From positions 1 to 64,000 of the forward strand of contig JARGOB010000005.1 of the NCBI GenBank assembly GCA_029212925.1: a stretch of DNA of 64,000 nt, given 5' to 3'. A model generated the notes under the pieces. It was not told the DNA's origin, searched no databases, and saw only the letters and a program-made list of their open reading frames with translations. Position numbers and translations under genes: made by a program. The DNA comes from Coxiellaceae bacterium (GTDB lineage: Bacteria > Pseudomonadota > Gammaproteobacteria > Coxiellales > Coxiellaceae). How positions within the stretch are numbered: position 1 is the stretch's first letter; each line of letters opens with the position of its first letter. Shown in pieces: positions 36,034-45,765 of this stretch.

Positions 36034-36149
36034 CAATAAATGTTATAAGAAACTTTTTGATTTTGAAGGCAATATTAAAATCATCAGTTACTAGCATTAC
36101 AGATATTGATTAGGCAGATAACAATTTTTAAGGCAAAGGTGAGTTTATT

Positions 36150-38408
36150 ATGGGAATTTCACAGTGGTTCACTGGCAAAAACAAAGGTAAAGCATTCGGT
36201 TATGCCAAGGAACTCTATAATACGCACTTACATCATCGACTACCTGGATTAAACGCTCACAAGCAAAGCACTCTAGAACGCATGGGTTATGCCATCTATG
36301 CACAAGCCAACAAAGACCCAAGTGTAGTTAATGGCCCCAACACGCGATTAGCAAAGGCCAATGAGCTAGCCGGCAGCTGCGGCCTTACACCGAAGAATAC
36401 AGACGCACTACGAGCGCACATAAAAAAACTATCTGAACTACCAGCCACCGCTGCAGAATGCAAAGATGGGCAAAGCACACTACACGCTACACTACAAAGC
36501 TACGACAAAGCTTTGGCAAGCCAGCCAACTGGCGCGCCCCCTGAATCATTTAACCAATACATGCAGGCACAAGCCAGAGCCATTGATGCTTATGATGCAC
36601 AGGTCAAAGAGCTTACAGATTTCCAACAAACGCTTGCTAGCGCTACTCCCAGCAGTTCCGCCGAATATGACCAACTACTTGATAAGTGCGAAAGCCAATC
36701 AGAAGCCGCCATCCCTACTGCTGTCATTACAGCCGCCCCCTTGGACCGTGCTGAACCCGCGCACAATTATCAGGCACCAGCAGATAGCGACCTTGCTGGA
36801 ATCACGGCTGAATCAACAGGCGAACAAAAACAAACGGCCAGAGACAGCCACAAAGCGGACTGGGTAACACAGCATAGAACTGATAATGCTGCATTTTACA
36901 CTGCTAATGAAGGCGCCTACGAACAAAGACTTGCTCAGCAAATTACTTCAGCCAGACAATCACTTGAAGCAGTTGCCCCGCGCGGCGTTATTGCTAAAGG
37001 TCAAGATGCTGCAGGCAAACAGATTTTAACGGTTAACCCTGTTGAAACTAACGGGACTGGAACTTTACGCCCACCGCCTTTACCAACCCCAAAACTTGGC
37101 GAACTTATACCACGCGGGGAAACCATTGGTGACCGCGCTACAATGAAAGCCATTGATGCTCATGATACAGCGGCTGAAAATCTAGATAAAGCACAGCTCA
37201 AAGTGAGTGAATTATATGAGAAACATCGCGGGCTTGAAGCAACAGGTAAAATTGCTGGTGACGGTTATGCAAAACGTATGGCCGCCGAAGAATTAGCCGG
37301 CGCGCAAAAAGAATTAGCATCTGCAAAAGATGAACACACTACAGCATGCGACAACCTATATGATTTAGCCAAATTAGGTAATGAAAAATCAGCACATCGT
37401 ATTGCAAGACTGCTACGTGATCAAGATGGCGAACACACTAAGTCAACTTTGCAATCACTGCTTAATGGCTTGTCGCCAAACAAAGCCAACGGATTACAAA
37501 GAGCGATGGATATGCGAGAGTCATATGACAAGCAGAGCTCTGCTGGTTATCGTGTCAGCCCAGCAAAAAACGGCTTCCTGATGGCCATGTACCATAAAAT
37601 TTGTCAATCTGACCCTCTGTTAGGATTAGTTATTTACGGCATATGCCGATTGATATCATTTATCGCTGGTAAGCCCTGCGGAATTTTTGAAGAGATTGAA
37701 GGCAGTAAAATGCTGCAAGGCGAACGAATGAAGTGTTTTAGCGAGTACTGCGATACCGAAGGCCCTATGGCCGATAAGCTAGAACAGCGCTTAATAGGAT
37801 TAGAGATTGATAAAAATGAATTACACTTCCAACTTAAGTATGATGAAGCAGCAGTAAAGCAAAATTACGATGACTATAAAGAGTGGCTAAAGCAGCCAGG
37901 CAATGAACACAAGAGACCTGAAGATTATGCCAAAGAAGAAGGAAAACCGCTGCCGACAGAGCCCGGTGCCGCAAAAAAACTGTGTGAAAAACACCAAAAA
38001 GGTTTTCATAAATTCAGCGTGAACTATGCAAAAGAACAAGTCAAAAAAGAGCTTGCAGACTTTAAGAAGAAGCAAGGGCTAAAAGCCGAGGAACATAAAG
38101 ACGATGAAGCTGGCAATCCAGGCTCCCCAACTGCTGTCAGCGCCGAGCGAGATGGCGGCTCTTCCCCCACCGCTATTGTGCCTGGAGATGACGATGACCC
38201 AACAAGTGGTGCAACTAACGGTAGCGCAGCTAGAGTGCCTGCTCCACCCGCAAGCGGTGGAGAAAACCCAGGCGTAATAAGTGGCGCAGCTCGTGGAGAA
38301 GGTGGCCTCGGAACTCAGGGTGACCACACACACACTACAACAAGAGGCGAATCAGTAGCAGCCGCAGCAGCAAGAGTTCCTGCAACTGGTGACAGCCCCA
38401 GCCCCTAA
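36150..38408 (+). CDS. large unrecognised protein, effector candidate
   Basis: A 752-aa protein with no signal peptide and no family I recognise. The N-terminal half is Ala/Gln-rich and largely helical. A coiled-coil-like stretch lies at about 345-410 (ENLDKAQLKVSELYEKHRG). One hydrophobic segment at about 487-510 (DPLLGLVIYGICRLISFIAG) could enter a membrane. A Lys/Glu-rich helical part (about 570-670) leads to a disordered Ser/Thr/Pro/Gly tail with a repeated AARVPA motif. The start has AAAGGTGAG. The PmrA-like promoter upstream, the absence of Sec features and the disordered hydrophilic C-terminus fit a type IV effector, by inference. Confidence 0.7.
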   Translation: MGISQWFTGKNKGKAFGYAKELYNTHLHHRLPGLNAHKQSTLERMGYAIYAQANKDPSVVNGPNTRLAKANELAGSCGLTPKNTDALRAHIKKLSELPATAAECKDGQSTLHATLQSYDKALASQPTGAPPESFNQYMQAQARAIDAYDAQVKELTDFQQTLASATPSSSAEYDQLLDKCESQSEAAIPTAVITAAPLDRAEPAHNYQAPADSDLAGITAESTGEQKQTARDSHKADWVTQHRTDNAAFYTANEGAYEQRLAQQITSARQSLEAVAPRGVIAKGQDAAGKQILTVNPVETNGTGTLRPPPLPTPKLGELIPRGETIGDRATMKAIDAHDTAAENLDKAQLKVSELYEKHRGLEATGKIAGDGYAKRMAAEELAGAQKELASAKDEHTTACDNLYDLAKLGNEKSAHRIARLLRDQDGEHTKSTLQSLLNGLSPNKANGLQRAMDMRESYDKQSSAGYRVSPAKNGFLMAMYHKICQSDPLLGLVIYGICRLISFIAGKPCGIFEEIEGSKMLQGERMKCFSEYCDTEGPMADKLEQRLIGLEIDKNELHFQLKYDEAAVKQNYDDYKEWLKQPGNEHKRPEDYAKEEGKPLPTEPGAAKKLCEKHQKGFHKFSVNYAKEQVKKELADFKKKQGLKAEEHKDDEAGNPGSPTAVSAERDGGSSPTAIVPGDDDDPTSGATNGSAARVPAPPASGGENPGVISGAARGEGGLGTQGDHTHTTTRGESVAAAAARVPATGDSPSP

Positions 38409-38416
38409 CTAACAAC

Positions 38417-39148
38417 TCAACGCGCCGAAATAGTCTGTTGAATCTTACGCCGTAGCTGTTCTTCATCTTCTTTATTGCGACGAATAAGACGGCGCTTAGC
38501 AAAGTCTTTTTCGCTGGGCTCAAACCCCTCAACCACAAACCCACGGTCATAGGCTTCTACCCATGCTGCCCATTGCATTAACGGGTGGCCATCAACAATA
38601 AGCAAGCCTTCCCAACCACGCTCATCAGCAATTCGGATCATTTCGACGGCAGTTTCATACGCTTGATTCACAATCGTGCCCTTACCGGGATTAATAATTT
38701 CGCCACCCTTCTCACCTTCTTCAGGAATAGTAAAATCACCACCGCCCCATAACAACAAACCGGGAGAGGCACTCATGGCATTGCCATAGTCATAGATGGT
38801 CCAGCCACTGCGATCGGCAGTTATAAAAGCCGGTTCAGTCGGCGGGTCAACTTCAACACGGGTATCAACAATTTGTAAGAAAGGAAACTTATCAAATAAA
38901 TACAAAATATCGAGTGGTTTAATGTCCCATAAAAACAATCGTGGATCATCAACGCCAGCTTGATCAGCTACCGCCGCAATTTCATCCAGCATCGCTCGCT
39001 GCTCATCGGTCAAATCCAGCCCATCAAAGTTAAAACCATCACTGTCATCAACACCTGCGCCCTCACCCTCAAATGCCTCTGGTTCTGATTCCGGCTGTTC
39101 GTTAGAGGGGGTATTCCCCTCGTCTTCTGGCTCGTTTTCGTCCGCCAT
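38417..39148 (-). CDS. acidic protein with an LPD7-like C-terminal domain
   Basis: A 243-aa protein starting at ATG 39148 (MADENE); GAGGAAA lies upstream. The first 45 residues are very acidic. Residues about 155-222 (TAVEMIRIADERGWEGLLI, then WAAWVEAYDRGFVVEGFEPS) match the pattern of LPD7, a domain found in conjugative relaxases and large polyvalent mobile-element proteins (AWL-A--RG--V-GY-P). It may be a stand-alone derivative from a conjugative element or a type IV-secretion-associated protein. The basic tail RRLIRRNKEDEEQLRRKIQQ is probably helical. The function is unknown. Confidence 0.65.
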   Translation of the reverse strand: MADENEPEDEGNTPSNEQPESEPEAFEGEGAGVDDSDGFNFDGLDLTDEQRAMLDEIAAVADQAGVDDPRLFLWDIKPLDILYLFDKFPFLQIVDTRVEVDPPTEPAFITADRSGWTIYDYGNAMSASPGLLLWGGGDFTIPEEGEKGGEIINPGKGTIVNQAYETAVEMIRIADERGWEGLLIVDGHPLMQWAAWVEAYDRGFVVEGFEPSEKDFAKRRLIRRNKEDEEQLRRKIQQTISAR

Positions 39149-39215
39149 AATATTGTATTTCCTCACTGCTGTTGTGGAATTATCTTGGCAGAATCAACAA
39201 CAAAGTGCAATGCTC

Positions 39216-39325
39216 TGTCATTGCGAAGCCTTCGACAGAGAAGGCTGAAGCAATCCCCTTCATCACGAGGAATGAGGCGACGCGGCCGATCCAGATTGCT
39301 TCGTCGCAAGCTCCTCGCAATGACA
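39216..39325. repeat. CATTGCGAAGCC-type long palindromic repeat
   Basis: A 110-nt imperfect palindrome from TGTCATTGCGAAGCC to CTCCTCGCAATGACA, with GAAGCAATCC/AGATTGCTTC inner arms and a GC-rich centre. It belongs to the same family as 32811-32892. Confidence 0.8.
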
Positions 39326-39587
39326 TGCCTCGCCTACCCACATAACGTACCACGCCTACCCGCTTTACGATGGCTTTAGCTGATCGTTCATATAACGAAA
39401 TCCGCTTATATGTATATTTGGTGTTTTTCAGATACCGCTAAGGGTCGCTAAAAAGAAAACCGTCAGATAAATAGTAACGCTGGTTAAGTAAAACTTAAGA
39501 CTAGTCATGTACACTGCCCTGAATGAGTAATTTAAGTTGGCTATACTAGCCCAGGCAAACACCACAAACCTGATAATTTTTGCGCAT

Positions 39588-40439
39588 ATGAAACAGTCGA
39601 CCGAAATCAATTACCAACAACGCATATTGCGCGTGCTGAGCTATATCAATAAGCATCTTGATGATGAACTGAGCTTGGAGCAACTAGCGGAATTGGCATA
39701 TTTTTCACCGTATCATTTTCATCGCATTTTTACACAGATCACCGGTGAGTCATTAAAAGAGTATATCCGTCGTCGTAAAACGCATCGTGCGATTATGCAT
39801 TTGGGGCTGACTGATCGTACCATTACTCAAATCGCGTTTGATGCCGGCTTTGGTTCAACCGAAGCGTTTAGCCGCCATATTAAAAAGCATTTTAAAGTAT
39901 CGCCACGTGAAGTGCGTCACGGCTCACAACAGATGATCGATAAACTGGATCAATTGTACGGCAATAAACCGACGATTGATGTAGAAATTATTGAGCGTGA
40001 GCCCACACAACTGGCCTATCTATTACATATTGGTCCCTATGAGGAAGCGGTTTATGCTTGGGAACATATAGCGCAACTGGTGGGCTTGCCCACGCTGATT
40101 TCGAATGAAACCCATTGCTACGGCATCCCATATGATCACCCACACCTCACCGACCCAGAGAAATGTCATTATGCTGCATGCATTAGTTGGCAAGATCGTT
40201 TTGCTGAGATTGATGAACTGCACCACATGACTTTGGCAGGTGGCAGGTATGCGAAAGTCGTGCACCATGGTAATGTGGCGAATATTGAGCAAACCTATGA
40301 TCAATTTACGCGATACATCGTGCAACAAGATAAACTCGACTTTGCAGAATCACCCAGCATCATGCATTACGTTAATATGACTCACTTTGAAGACCCAGAA
40401 AAACAAGTCACTGAGATTTTCTTTCCGCTGACCAAATAA
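39588..40439 (+). CDS. AraC-family regulator with GyrI-like effector domain
   Basis: A 283-aa Rob-like regulator. ATG 39588 (MKQSTEI) is preferred over the upstream TTG. Residues about 10-105 hold the two helix-turn-helix motifs (LSLEQLAELAYFSPYHFHRI and ITQIAFDAGFGSTEAFSRHI). Residues about 125-283 form a GyrI/SbmC-like small-molecule domain (IIEREPTQLAYLLHIGPYEE, then GGRYAKVVHHGNV). Such proteins usually sense toxic or hydrophobic compounds and control stress genes. No target operon is adjacent. Confidence 0.9.
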   Translation: MKQSTEINYQQRILRVLSYINKHLDDELSLEQLAELAYFSPYHFHRIFTQITGESLKEYIRRRKTHRAIMHLGLTDRTITQIAFDAGFGSTEAFSRHIKKHFKVSPREVRHGSQQMIDKLDQLYGNKPTIDVEIIEREPTQLAYLLHIGPYEEAVYAWEHIAQLVGLPTLISNETHCYGIPYDHPHLTDPEKCHYAACISWQDRFAEIDELHHMTLAGGRYAKVVHHGNVANIEQTYDQFTRYIVQQDKLDFAESPSIMHYVNMTHFEDPEKQVTEIFFPLTK

Positions 40440-40485
40440 ATACAACTCCATAGCTCTGAATTTAATTAGATAACTGCCTTAGCCA

Positions 40486-40592
40486 GTAAGGCTGGCAGGG
40501 GTACCTTTCGAACGGCGTGTGGTACACGGAAGTAAGGGAACACGAGGATAGGGACATCCGTTCGCGAGAAAGGTATCCCTGAAAGCCTTACG
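40486..40592. repeat. 107-nt hairpin repeat, copy A
   Basis: An imperfect palindrome: GTAAGGCTGGCAGGGGTACC and TTTCGAACGG on the left, CCGTTCGCGAGAAAGG and TATCCCTGAAAGCCTTACG on the right, around an AAGGGAACACGAGG centre. An inverted copy lies at 48476-48580. Confidence 0.8.
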
Positions 40593-40642
40593 CGGCACGA
40601 TGGCAGTTATCAAAGCCAACAGTTTTTGCTACAATCCCTTCG

Positions 40643-41110
40643 ATGACAAAAAAACTCAGCTTACAACAACAATACGCCAAAAACAGCATTTGCTTTGGCT
40701 GTGGCCCCGCCAATAATAAAGGCTTGCATATCAATAGTTATATTGAAGGCGATAAAGTGATTGCCGAATTCTCACCACAACCCGAACATCAAGCATTTGA
40801 AGGTGCGGTATCCGGCGGCATTGTCGGCGTGCTGATGGATTGTCATTGTAATTGGACGGCTTGTTGGGCACTGATGCAACACCAAAACTTGAACACCCCA
40901 CCCTGCACGGTCACTGCAGAATATTGCATCCAACTCAAAAGACCCACCCCCAGCGATAGCATATTACGCTTAGAAGCATGGGTTGAAAACATCAGTGGTC
41001 ATAAGGCCATGACTGCTGGACGCATTATTGCTAACGATAAAATCACCGCTACCTGCCAAGGTACATTTGTTGCCGTCAACGAGTCTCATCCCGCCTACCA
41101 TCGCTGGTAA
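40643..41110 (+). CDS. PaaI-type hotdog thioesterase
   Basis: A 155-aa hotdog-fold protein. The SGGIVGVLMDCHCNWTACWA segment (about 57-76) is the hotdog helix with the HGG-like entry and the Asp that activates water in PaaI-type acyl-CoA thioesterases. The following strand is TVTAEYCIQLKRPTP. FGCGPANNKGLHI near the N-terminus is typical of this subgroup. The substrate is unknown, and it is not part of an obvious operon. Confidence 0.85.
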   Translation: MTKKLSLQQQYAKNSICFGCGPANNKGLHINSYIEGDKVIAEFSPQPEHQAFEGAVSGGIVGVLMDCHCNWTACWALMQHQNLNTPPCTVTAEYCIQLKRPTPSDSILRLEAWVENISGHKAMTAGRIIANDKITATCQGTFVAVNESHPAYHRW

Positions 41111-41223
41111 CATGGGCAAGATAGCATCACCCACTTAGTTCTAGACGCGGCGCAAGCGAGTGAATCGAGGGCGTGTATAGAGACATACATAACCGATGAT
41201 CGAGCTTGCAACAATGTATAGAG

Positions 41224-41907
41224 CTAGCGACCTGGTTCGTCATTCCATAGGATTTTATGCAACTGCAATTGAAAACGCACGGGCAATTGATCAACCACAA
41301 TCCAATCGGCCAATTCACGCGCCTTGATTTGCTCAAAGCTCGGTGAAAACAACACCGGACAACACGATAGCAATTGATGTTCTTCAATAATTTGTTTCGC
41401 CCAGTCATAATCAGCGCGACTGCACAATACAAATTTGAGTTGATCATTCGGCTGCAACAATCCCATATTCTGCCAACGATTCTTGCTCACTTCACCTGAG
41501 TCAGGTGTTTTGATATCCACGACACGACTGACACGATCATCCACCTTGCTGATATCCAATGCACCACTGGTTTCCAATGATACGGCATAACCTAAATCAC
41601 ACAGTCTTTTCATCAGAAGAATAACTGCCGGCTGCGCTAACGGCTCACCACCAGACACAGTAATATGTTTTAGTGTTGTGTGTTTTTGTGCTTGCGCAAC
41701 GATATCATCGAGTGAAATACGCTTGCCACCATGAAATGCATATTCAGTGTCACAATACTGGCAACGCAATGGGCAACCGGTTAAACGAATAAACAGCGTG
41801 GGCCAGCCGACAGTGTCGGCTTCACCCTGCAGTGAATAAAAGATTTCGGTAATCCGTAGTGATTCACCAACCCTTTCCTTGTGGTCGTTAACGACCTCAT
41901 TGGACAT
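41224..41907 (-). CDS. queE: 7-carboxy-7-deazaguanine synthase QueE
   Basis: A 227-aa radical-SAM enzyme of queuosine biosynthesis that converts carboxy-tetrahydropterin to CDG. The cluster motif is TGCPLRCQYCDTEYAFHGG (Cys-x3-Cys-x2-Cys, about 43-61). IFYSLQGEADTVGWPTLFIR and ISVSGGEPLAQ-type blocks are present. ATG 41907 (MSNEVVN) overlaps the cpoB stop by 11 nt. The queE neighbour to tol-pal is common in gammaproteobacteria. Confidence 0.93.
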   Translation of the reverse strand: MSNEVVNDHKERVGESLRITEIFYSLQGEADTVGWPTLFIRLTGCPLRCQYCDTEYAFHGGKRISLDDIVAQAQKHTTLKHITVSGGEPLAQPAVILLMKRLCDLGYAVSLETSGALDISKVDDRVSRVVDIKTPDSGEVSKNRWQNMGLLQPNDQLKFVLCSRADYDWAKQIIEEHQLLSCCPVLFSPSFEQIKARELADWIVVDQLPVRFQLQLHKILWNDEPGR

Positions 41908-42934
41908 GGTTAGTTTCTTTCCCCGCGGCAATTTGTTGTAATTGAATGCTGGCCAATTGCGCGGCTGTTGTACCTGGGTACTGCTTCTTCAGCGCGGTAT
42001 ATTCGTTTTTAGCGATAGCCGTTTTACCCTGGCTCATATGAATCATAGCAATCTTTAACTTAGAATCTGCCACTTTATTACTTTTTGGGTAATTCTTAAC
42101 AACCGTTGAAAATTCATTGACTGCTTTATCGGTTTGGCTTTGGCGCAAATAGATTTCACCCAACCAATAGTGCGCATTCACTGCATAACGACCATTCGGA
42201 TAACTGCTCAAATAATTTTGCAAGCCTTCCATCGCCGGTGTGAACTTTTTCTTTAATACTAAGGCAAAAGCTGTCTGATAGGTTTGCGCATCTTTTAAGT
42301 TAAAGTTTTGTGATGCCACATTGCTATTTAATTGGCTAGTCACATTACTGCCTGCTGCTTTATTGCTATTGCTGCTAGGGTTGCTTGAACTACTGCTGGA
42401 CGCGGGGCCTGTGCTATTGGTGCTACTGTCATCACCATTACCAGAATTATTCACTAACGCTTTTAACTGCTGAATACGCTGGTCAACATCTTGATAGAAG
42501 CTACGCTGCTGTGTGTTGAGCAATTTCAAATCATGTGATTGCACTTGCAATTGACCACGCAACTGTTGAATTTGGTTTTGCAGATCACTGATCTGCTGAG
42601 GTAAGTTCATTGCCGTGATGTTTTGTACTTGACGTGCCAATTGCCCCAAGCGCTGACCGACCGGCGCAGAACTATCCATGGCAACCGATGTTGTGGATGC
42701 TACTGGCTGATTCGATGCATTACTGCTTGAAGATGAATCAGAATCATCCGCATTGGCATCATTATCACTAACGTCCGTCACCTTAGCTGGCTGTTGCGCA
42801 TTGGTATTCGCCGCCAATTGCACATTGTCATTGATATCGACAACCGGAGCAGGATTATCTGCATAGATAAAACAAACAGCTGCTAAACCTGCAGCAGCTG
42901 TTACACCTAAAATAGATTTTTTTGATTTAAACAT
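41897..42934 (-). CDS. cpoB: cell division coordinator CpoB (YbgF)
   Basis: A 345-aa periplasmic protein. A signal segment (SILGVTAAAGLAAVCFIYA) is followed by a Ser/Asn/Asp-rich linker, a trimerising coiled coil (about 85-150) and a second Ser/Asn-rich linker. C-terminal TPRs run at about 215-340 (YQTAFALVLKKKFTPAMEGL, YWLGEIYLRQSQTDKAVNEF). CpoB links Tol energy state to PBP1b during outer-membrane constriction. It lies 3 nt after pal. The linkers are longer than in E. coli (about 260 aa). Confidence 0.92.
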   Translation of the reverse strand: MFKSKKSILGVTAAAGLAAVCFIYADNPAPVVDINDNVQLAANTNAQQPAKVTDVSDNDANADDSDSSSSSNASNQPVASTTSVAMDSSAPVGQRLGQLARQVQNITAMNLPQQISDLQNQIQQLRGQLQVQSHDLKLLNTQQRSFYQDVDQRIQQLKALVNNSGNGDDSSTNSTGPASSSSSSNPSSNSNKAAGSNVTSQLNSNVASQNFNLKDAQTYQTAFALVLKKKFTPAMEGLQNYLSSYPNGRYAVNAHYWLGEIYLRQSQTDKAVNEFSTVVKNYPKSNKVADSKLKIAMIHMSQGKTAIAKNEYTALKKQYPGTTAAQLASIQLQQIAAGKETNHVQ

Positions 42935-42937
42935 TTT

Positions 42938-43531
42938 TTAAGTTGCCTCATAAACCAAGTTAACACGGCGATTTAAACGCCACGCGGCTTCATTTCCACC
43001 AAACACAGCCGGACGTTCTTTGCCGTAGCTGACCAATTTTATTTGGTCTTTAGAAACGCCATGCTGTAATAAAATATCTTCAATTGTTTGATCACGGCGC
43101 CAGCCTAAACCAATATTAAATTCGCGGCTACCCCGATCGTCGGTATTTCCTTCCAAACGCACTTTGGCATTGGGGTTGTTCACTAAATAATTCGCTTGCG
43201 CTACAATCGCGGCCATATCAGCTTGACGCTTTAGTCCACTGCTATTAAACGTAAAATAATAGGTTTGATTTTCCGGTGCTCTTGTCGAATTCTTTACCAT
43301 ATTAGGGTAGCTGCCATCACTGGCGTCGGCTGTTACAGCACCACTTTGACCATCTACCGCTTGCTTGCCATTCAACGCATAAGTCTGCGCGCCACCGGCA
43401 TCGGCTGCATTCGCTGTTTGTGATGCCACAGCATTAGTATCTGAAGAATTCTTACCTGCCATATTACAAGCACTCAAACTAAATGCACACGCTACAATTA
43501 CCGCAGGCATCGTTAACGTATTGAATTTCAT
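42938..43531 (-). CDS. pal: peptidoglycan-associated lipoprotein Pal
   Basis: A 197-aa lipoprotein with lipobox FSLSAC (Cys22), a linker, and an OmpA-type peptidoglycan-binding domain (about 88-195: LEGNTDDRGSREFNIGLGWR, then VSYGKERP and NRRVNLVY). It anchors the outer membrane to the wall and partners TolB. A strong AGGGAGG site precedes it. Confidence 0.95.
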   Translation of the reverse strand: MKFNTLTMPAVIVACAFSLSACNMAGKNSSDTNAVASQTANAADAGGAQTYALNGKQAVDGQSGAVTADASDGSYPNMVKNSTRAPENQTYYFTFNSSGLKRQADMAAIVAQANYLVNNPNAKVRLEGNTDDRGSREFNIGLGWRRDQTIEDILLQHGVSKDQIKLVSYGKERPAVFGGNEAAWRLNRRVNLVYEAT

Positions 43532-43549
43532 GGTTATCCTCCCTTTAAA

Positions 43550-44857
43550 TTACCCTTGCAAATAGGGCGACCAAGCTGGCTCTTGTACATTACCTTCCCG
43601 CGCGGGCAAACGCAACTTTATTCGACCATCGGTTGACACCATTGCCAGCACGCCACGACCACCATAACTGGTGGCATAAATTACCATCTTACCGTTTGGC
43701 GCCAAGCTCGGTGACTCATCGGAATTGGCGCGCGTTAATACGTTGACGCGACCGCTCGATAAGTCTTGTTTGGCGATACCAAATAAACCACTTTTACGAT
43801 GTAACATCACGATACTTTTTTCATCTGGCAAGAAACGTGCACGCGCATTGTAGTTGCCATCGTAAGTCACACGATTGATCTTACCACTGTCTAAATCATA
43901 CTGATAAATTTGCGGGTTACCGCCACGATTAGAAGTAAACAGTAATGAACGACCATCCGGAGCCCAGTTAGGCTCGGTATCGATCGAGCGACCACGAGTA
44001 AGCTCGGTTAATTGCTGACTGCGCAAGTCTAAAGTAAATAACTTAGGATTACCCGACCGAGTTAAGACCAAGGCCACCTTATCACCCTTAGGCGAAAATG
44101 CTGGAGCCCCATTGATACCTGGCAAAGCGCTTATTTTGCTGCGCTTACCCGTAGCGAGTTGCTGCACGTAAACCGCAGCGCGGTGCCCCTCAAACGACAC
44201 ATAAGCAATCTGCTTACCATCCGGTGTCCACGCGGGTGACATGATCGGCATAGTCGACACCAACAGCGGGCGTGGATTAAAGCCATCAGCATCACTGACC
44301 TCTAACGCATAACGCGATGGCTTGCCAGCTTCATGTTTCACCAATACATAGGCAAGCTTAGTAGAAAAAATACCACGTGTGCCGGTCAATTTTTGGTAGA
44401 TCATATCGCTGATGCGATGTGCCACTTGACGCAGATCATCTTTGCTAACGGTAAAAGTTTGATTCACTAGCACTGCTTTTGAATACACATCTATCAACTT
44501 CACTTTGACATTAAAGCGATTACCAAACGTTGAAGACACACTGCCCAGTAATACATCATTAACACCCAATTGACGCCACTGGTTATAGTGCAATTTTTGC
44601 ATTTGCGCAGTGACATTATCAATCACTGGATTCAGCACACGGAATTGACCGCTATGGGTTAAGTCATTGGTCACCACTTGCTCAACCGTTTGATCACCTG
44701 GGCCTTGTACCGCACCACCAGCAAAATTAGCGATGGCAATGGGGATCGCTTTGCCGATACCTTGGGTTAATTCAAGGTTTAATGCTGCCATGCTGGTGAG
44801 TGGCAAGCTGGCTAACAACGTTAGCATGAGTGCGATAAATATCTGCTTCAATTTCAT
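43550..44857 (-). CDS. tolB: Tol-Pal system beta-propeller TolB
   Basis: A 435-aa periplasmic protein: a signal peptide ending SMAAL, an N-terminal alpha/beta domain with the TolA-binding tip, and a six-bladed WD40-like propeller. Repeated motifs include [51 protein letters not shown] and [15 protein letters not shown]. It starts 3 nt after tolA. Confidence 0.95.
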   Translation of the reverse strand: MKLKQIFIALMLTLLASLPLTSMAALNLELTQGIGKAIPIAIANFAGGAVQGPGDQTVEQVVTNDLTHSGQFRVLNPVIDNVTAQMQKLHYNQWRQLGVNDVLLGSVSSTFGNRFNVKVKLIDVYSKAVLVNQTFTVSKDDLRQVAHRISDMIYQKLTGTRGIFSTKLAYVLVKHEAGKPSRYALEVSDADGFNPRPLLVSTMPIMSPAWTPDGKQIAYVSFEGHRAAVYVQQLATGKRSKISALPGINGAPAFSPKGDKVALVLTRSGNPKLFTLDLRSQQLTELTRGRSIDTEPNWAPDGRSLLFTSNRGGNPQIYQYDLDSGKINRVTYDGNYNARARFLPDEKSIVMLHRKSGLFGIAKQDLSSGRVNVLTRANSDESPSLAPNGKMVIYATSYGGRGVLAMVSTDGRIKLRLPAREGNVQEPAWSPYLQG

Positions 44858-44860
44858 AAA

Positions 44861-45751
44861 CTACCCTATTTCGCTATCTACTACGGATTCTGGACGTACA
44901 GTTAAGCTGAGCTCTCGAAATTTGTCAAATAATGCCGGATCTTTGGGTACCGGTAATGGCGACGCTTTATATACAGCGGTCGTTGCCGAGCGATCCAGCG
45001 CTGAATTACCGCTGCTTCGTACGGTTTTAACGTTTAACACCACACCGCCAGGGCCTAACCGAACCATCAGCTCACAACTGAGTTTTTTACTCACCCCTGA
45101 AGGCACTAACCAACGCTGGCTAATGGCTTGCAATATTTGTGTTTTATATTTATCTACCGCCAATGCTGTCGCGCGCGCCTGGGCCTGAGCTTTTGCTTGT
45201 TGAATGCTGTTTTGCTCAGCTTGCAACTGTTGTTGCATCATCGCTTGTTGTAATTTTTTTTGCTGCGCTTGCAATGCCGCACGTTGCTTCGCGACTTTTA
45301 TCGCCTTAGCTTTTGCTGCAGCTTTAGCAGCCGCCACTTTTGCTTTCGCTTGTGCCGCGGCTTTGGCCGCTGCTTTCGCTTTCGCCAATGCTAATGCCTT
45401 GGCTTTTGCTTTAGCACGCAACTTGGCTTGTGCACGCGCTTTTGCCTTCGCTATTGCCTTCGCCTTAGCGAGTGCAATCGCACGTTTTTTTGCTGCTGCC
45501 GCACGTTTGGCTTTTAATTTAGCTTGCTTGATATCATCAACACGCTTTACTTGTTTGTTGACTTGCTTCACCGAAATCGCATGCGCTTGCACCACTTTAA
45601 CCGGTGCCTTTGCTGTCATCTGCAGTTGTTTATAAGACGTGCCTTTGATTTCAATCGTCATCGATATAATTAATATCAAATGCAGCACTACCGCGACAAT
45701 CAACGGCCATCTATATTCTGCTGGAATTTTTTTATAAGCCTTCACTACCAT
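44861..45751 (-). CDS. tolA: Tol-Pal system protein TolA
   Basis: A 296-aa inner-membrane protein: one membrane helix (about 15-35), a long Ala/Lys-rich helical domain II (about 70-190, runs of AKAKA and AKAAA), and a C-terminal globular domain (about 200-290: SQRWLVPSGVSKKLSCELMV, then SSGNSALDRSATTAVYKASP). It spans the periplasm to TolB/Pal. In most gammaproteobacteria tolQ and tolR precede it; here proS does, so TolQR must be encoded elsewhere. Confidence 0.94.
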   Translation of the reverse strand: MVVKAYKKIPAEYRWPLIVAVVLHLILIISMTIEIKGTSYKQLQMTAKAPVKVVQAHAISVKQVNKQVKRVDDIKQAKLKAKRAAAAKKRAIALAKAKAIAKAKARAQAKLRAKAKAKALALAKAKAAAKAAAQAKAKVAAAKAAAKAKAIKVAKQRAALQAQQKKLQQAMMQQQLQAEQNSIQQAKAQAQARATALAVDKYKTQILQAISQRWLVPSGVSKKLSCELMVRLGPGGVVLNVKTVRSSGNSALDRSATTAVYKASPLPVPKDPALFDKFRELSLTVRPESVVDSEIG

Positions 45752-45765
45752 CCTGGCTCCAACTG

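Noticed and set aside
45204..45635. Open frame opposite tolA, very rich in Ala and Cys
   Set aside because: It mirrors the repetitive Ala/Lys codons of TolA domain II; there is no ribosome binding site or family.
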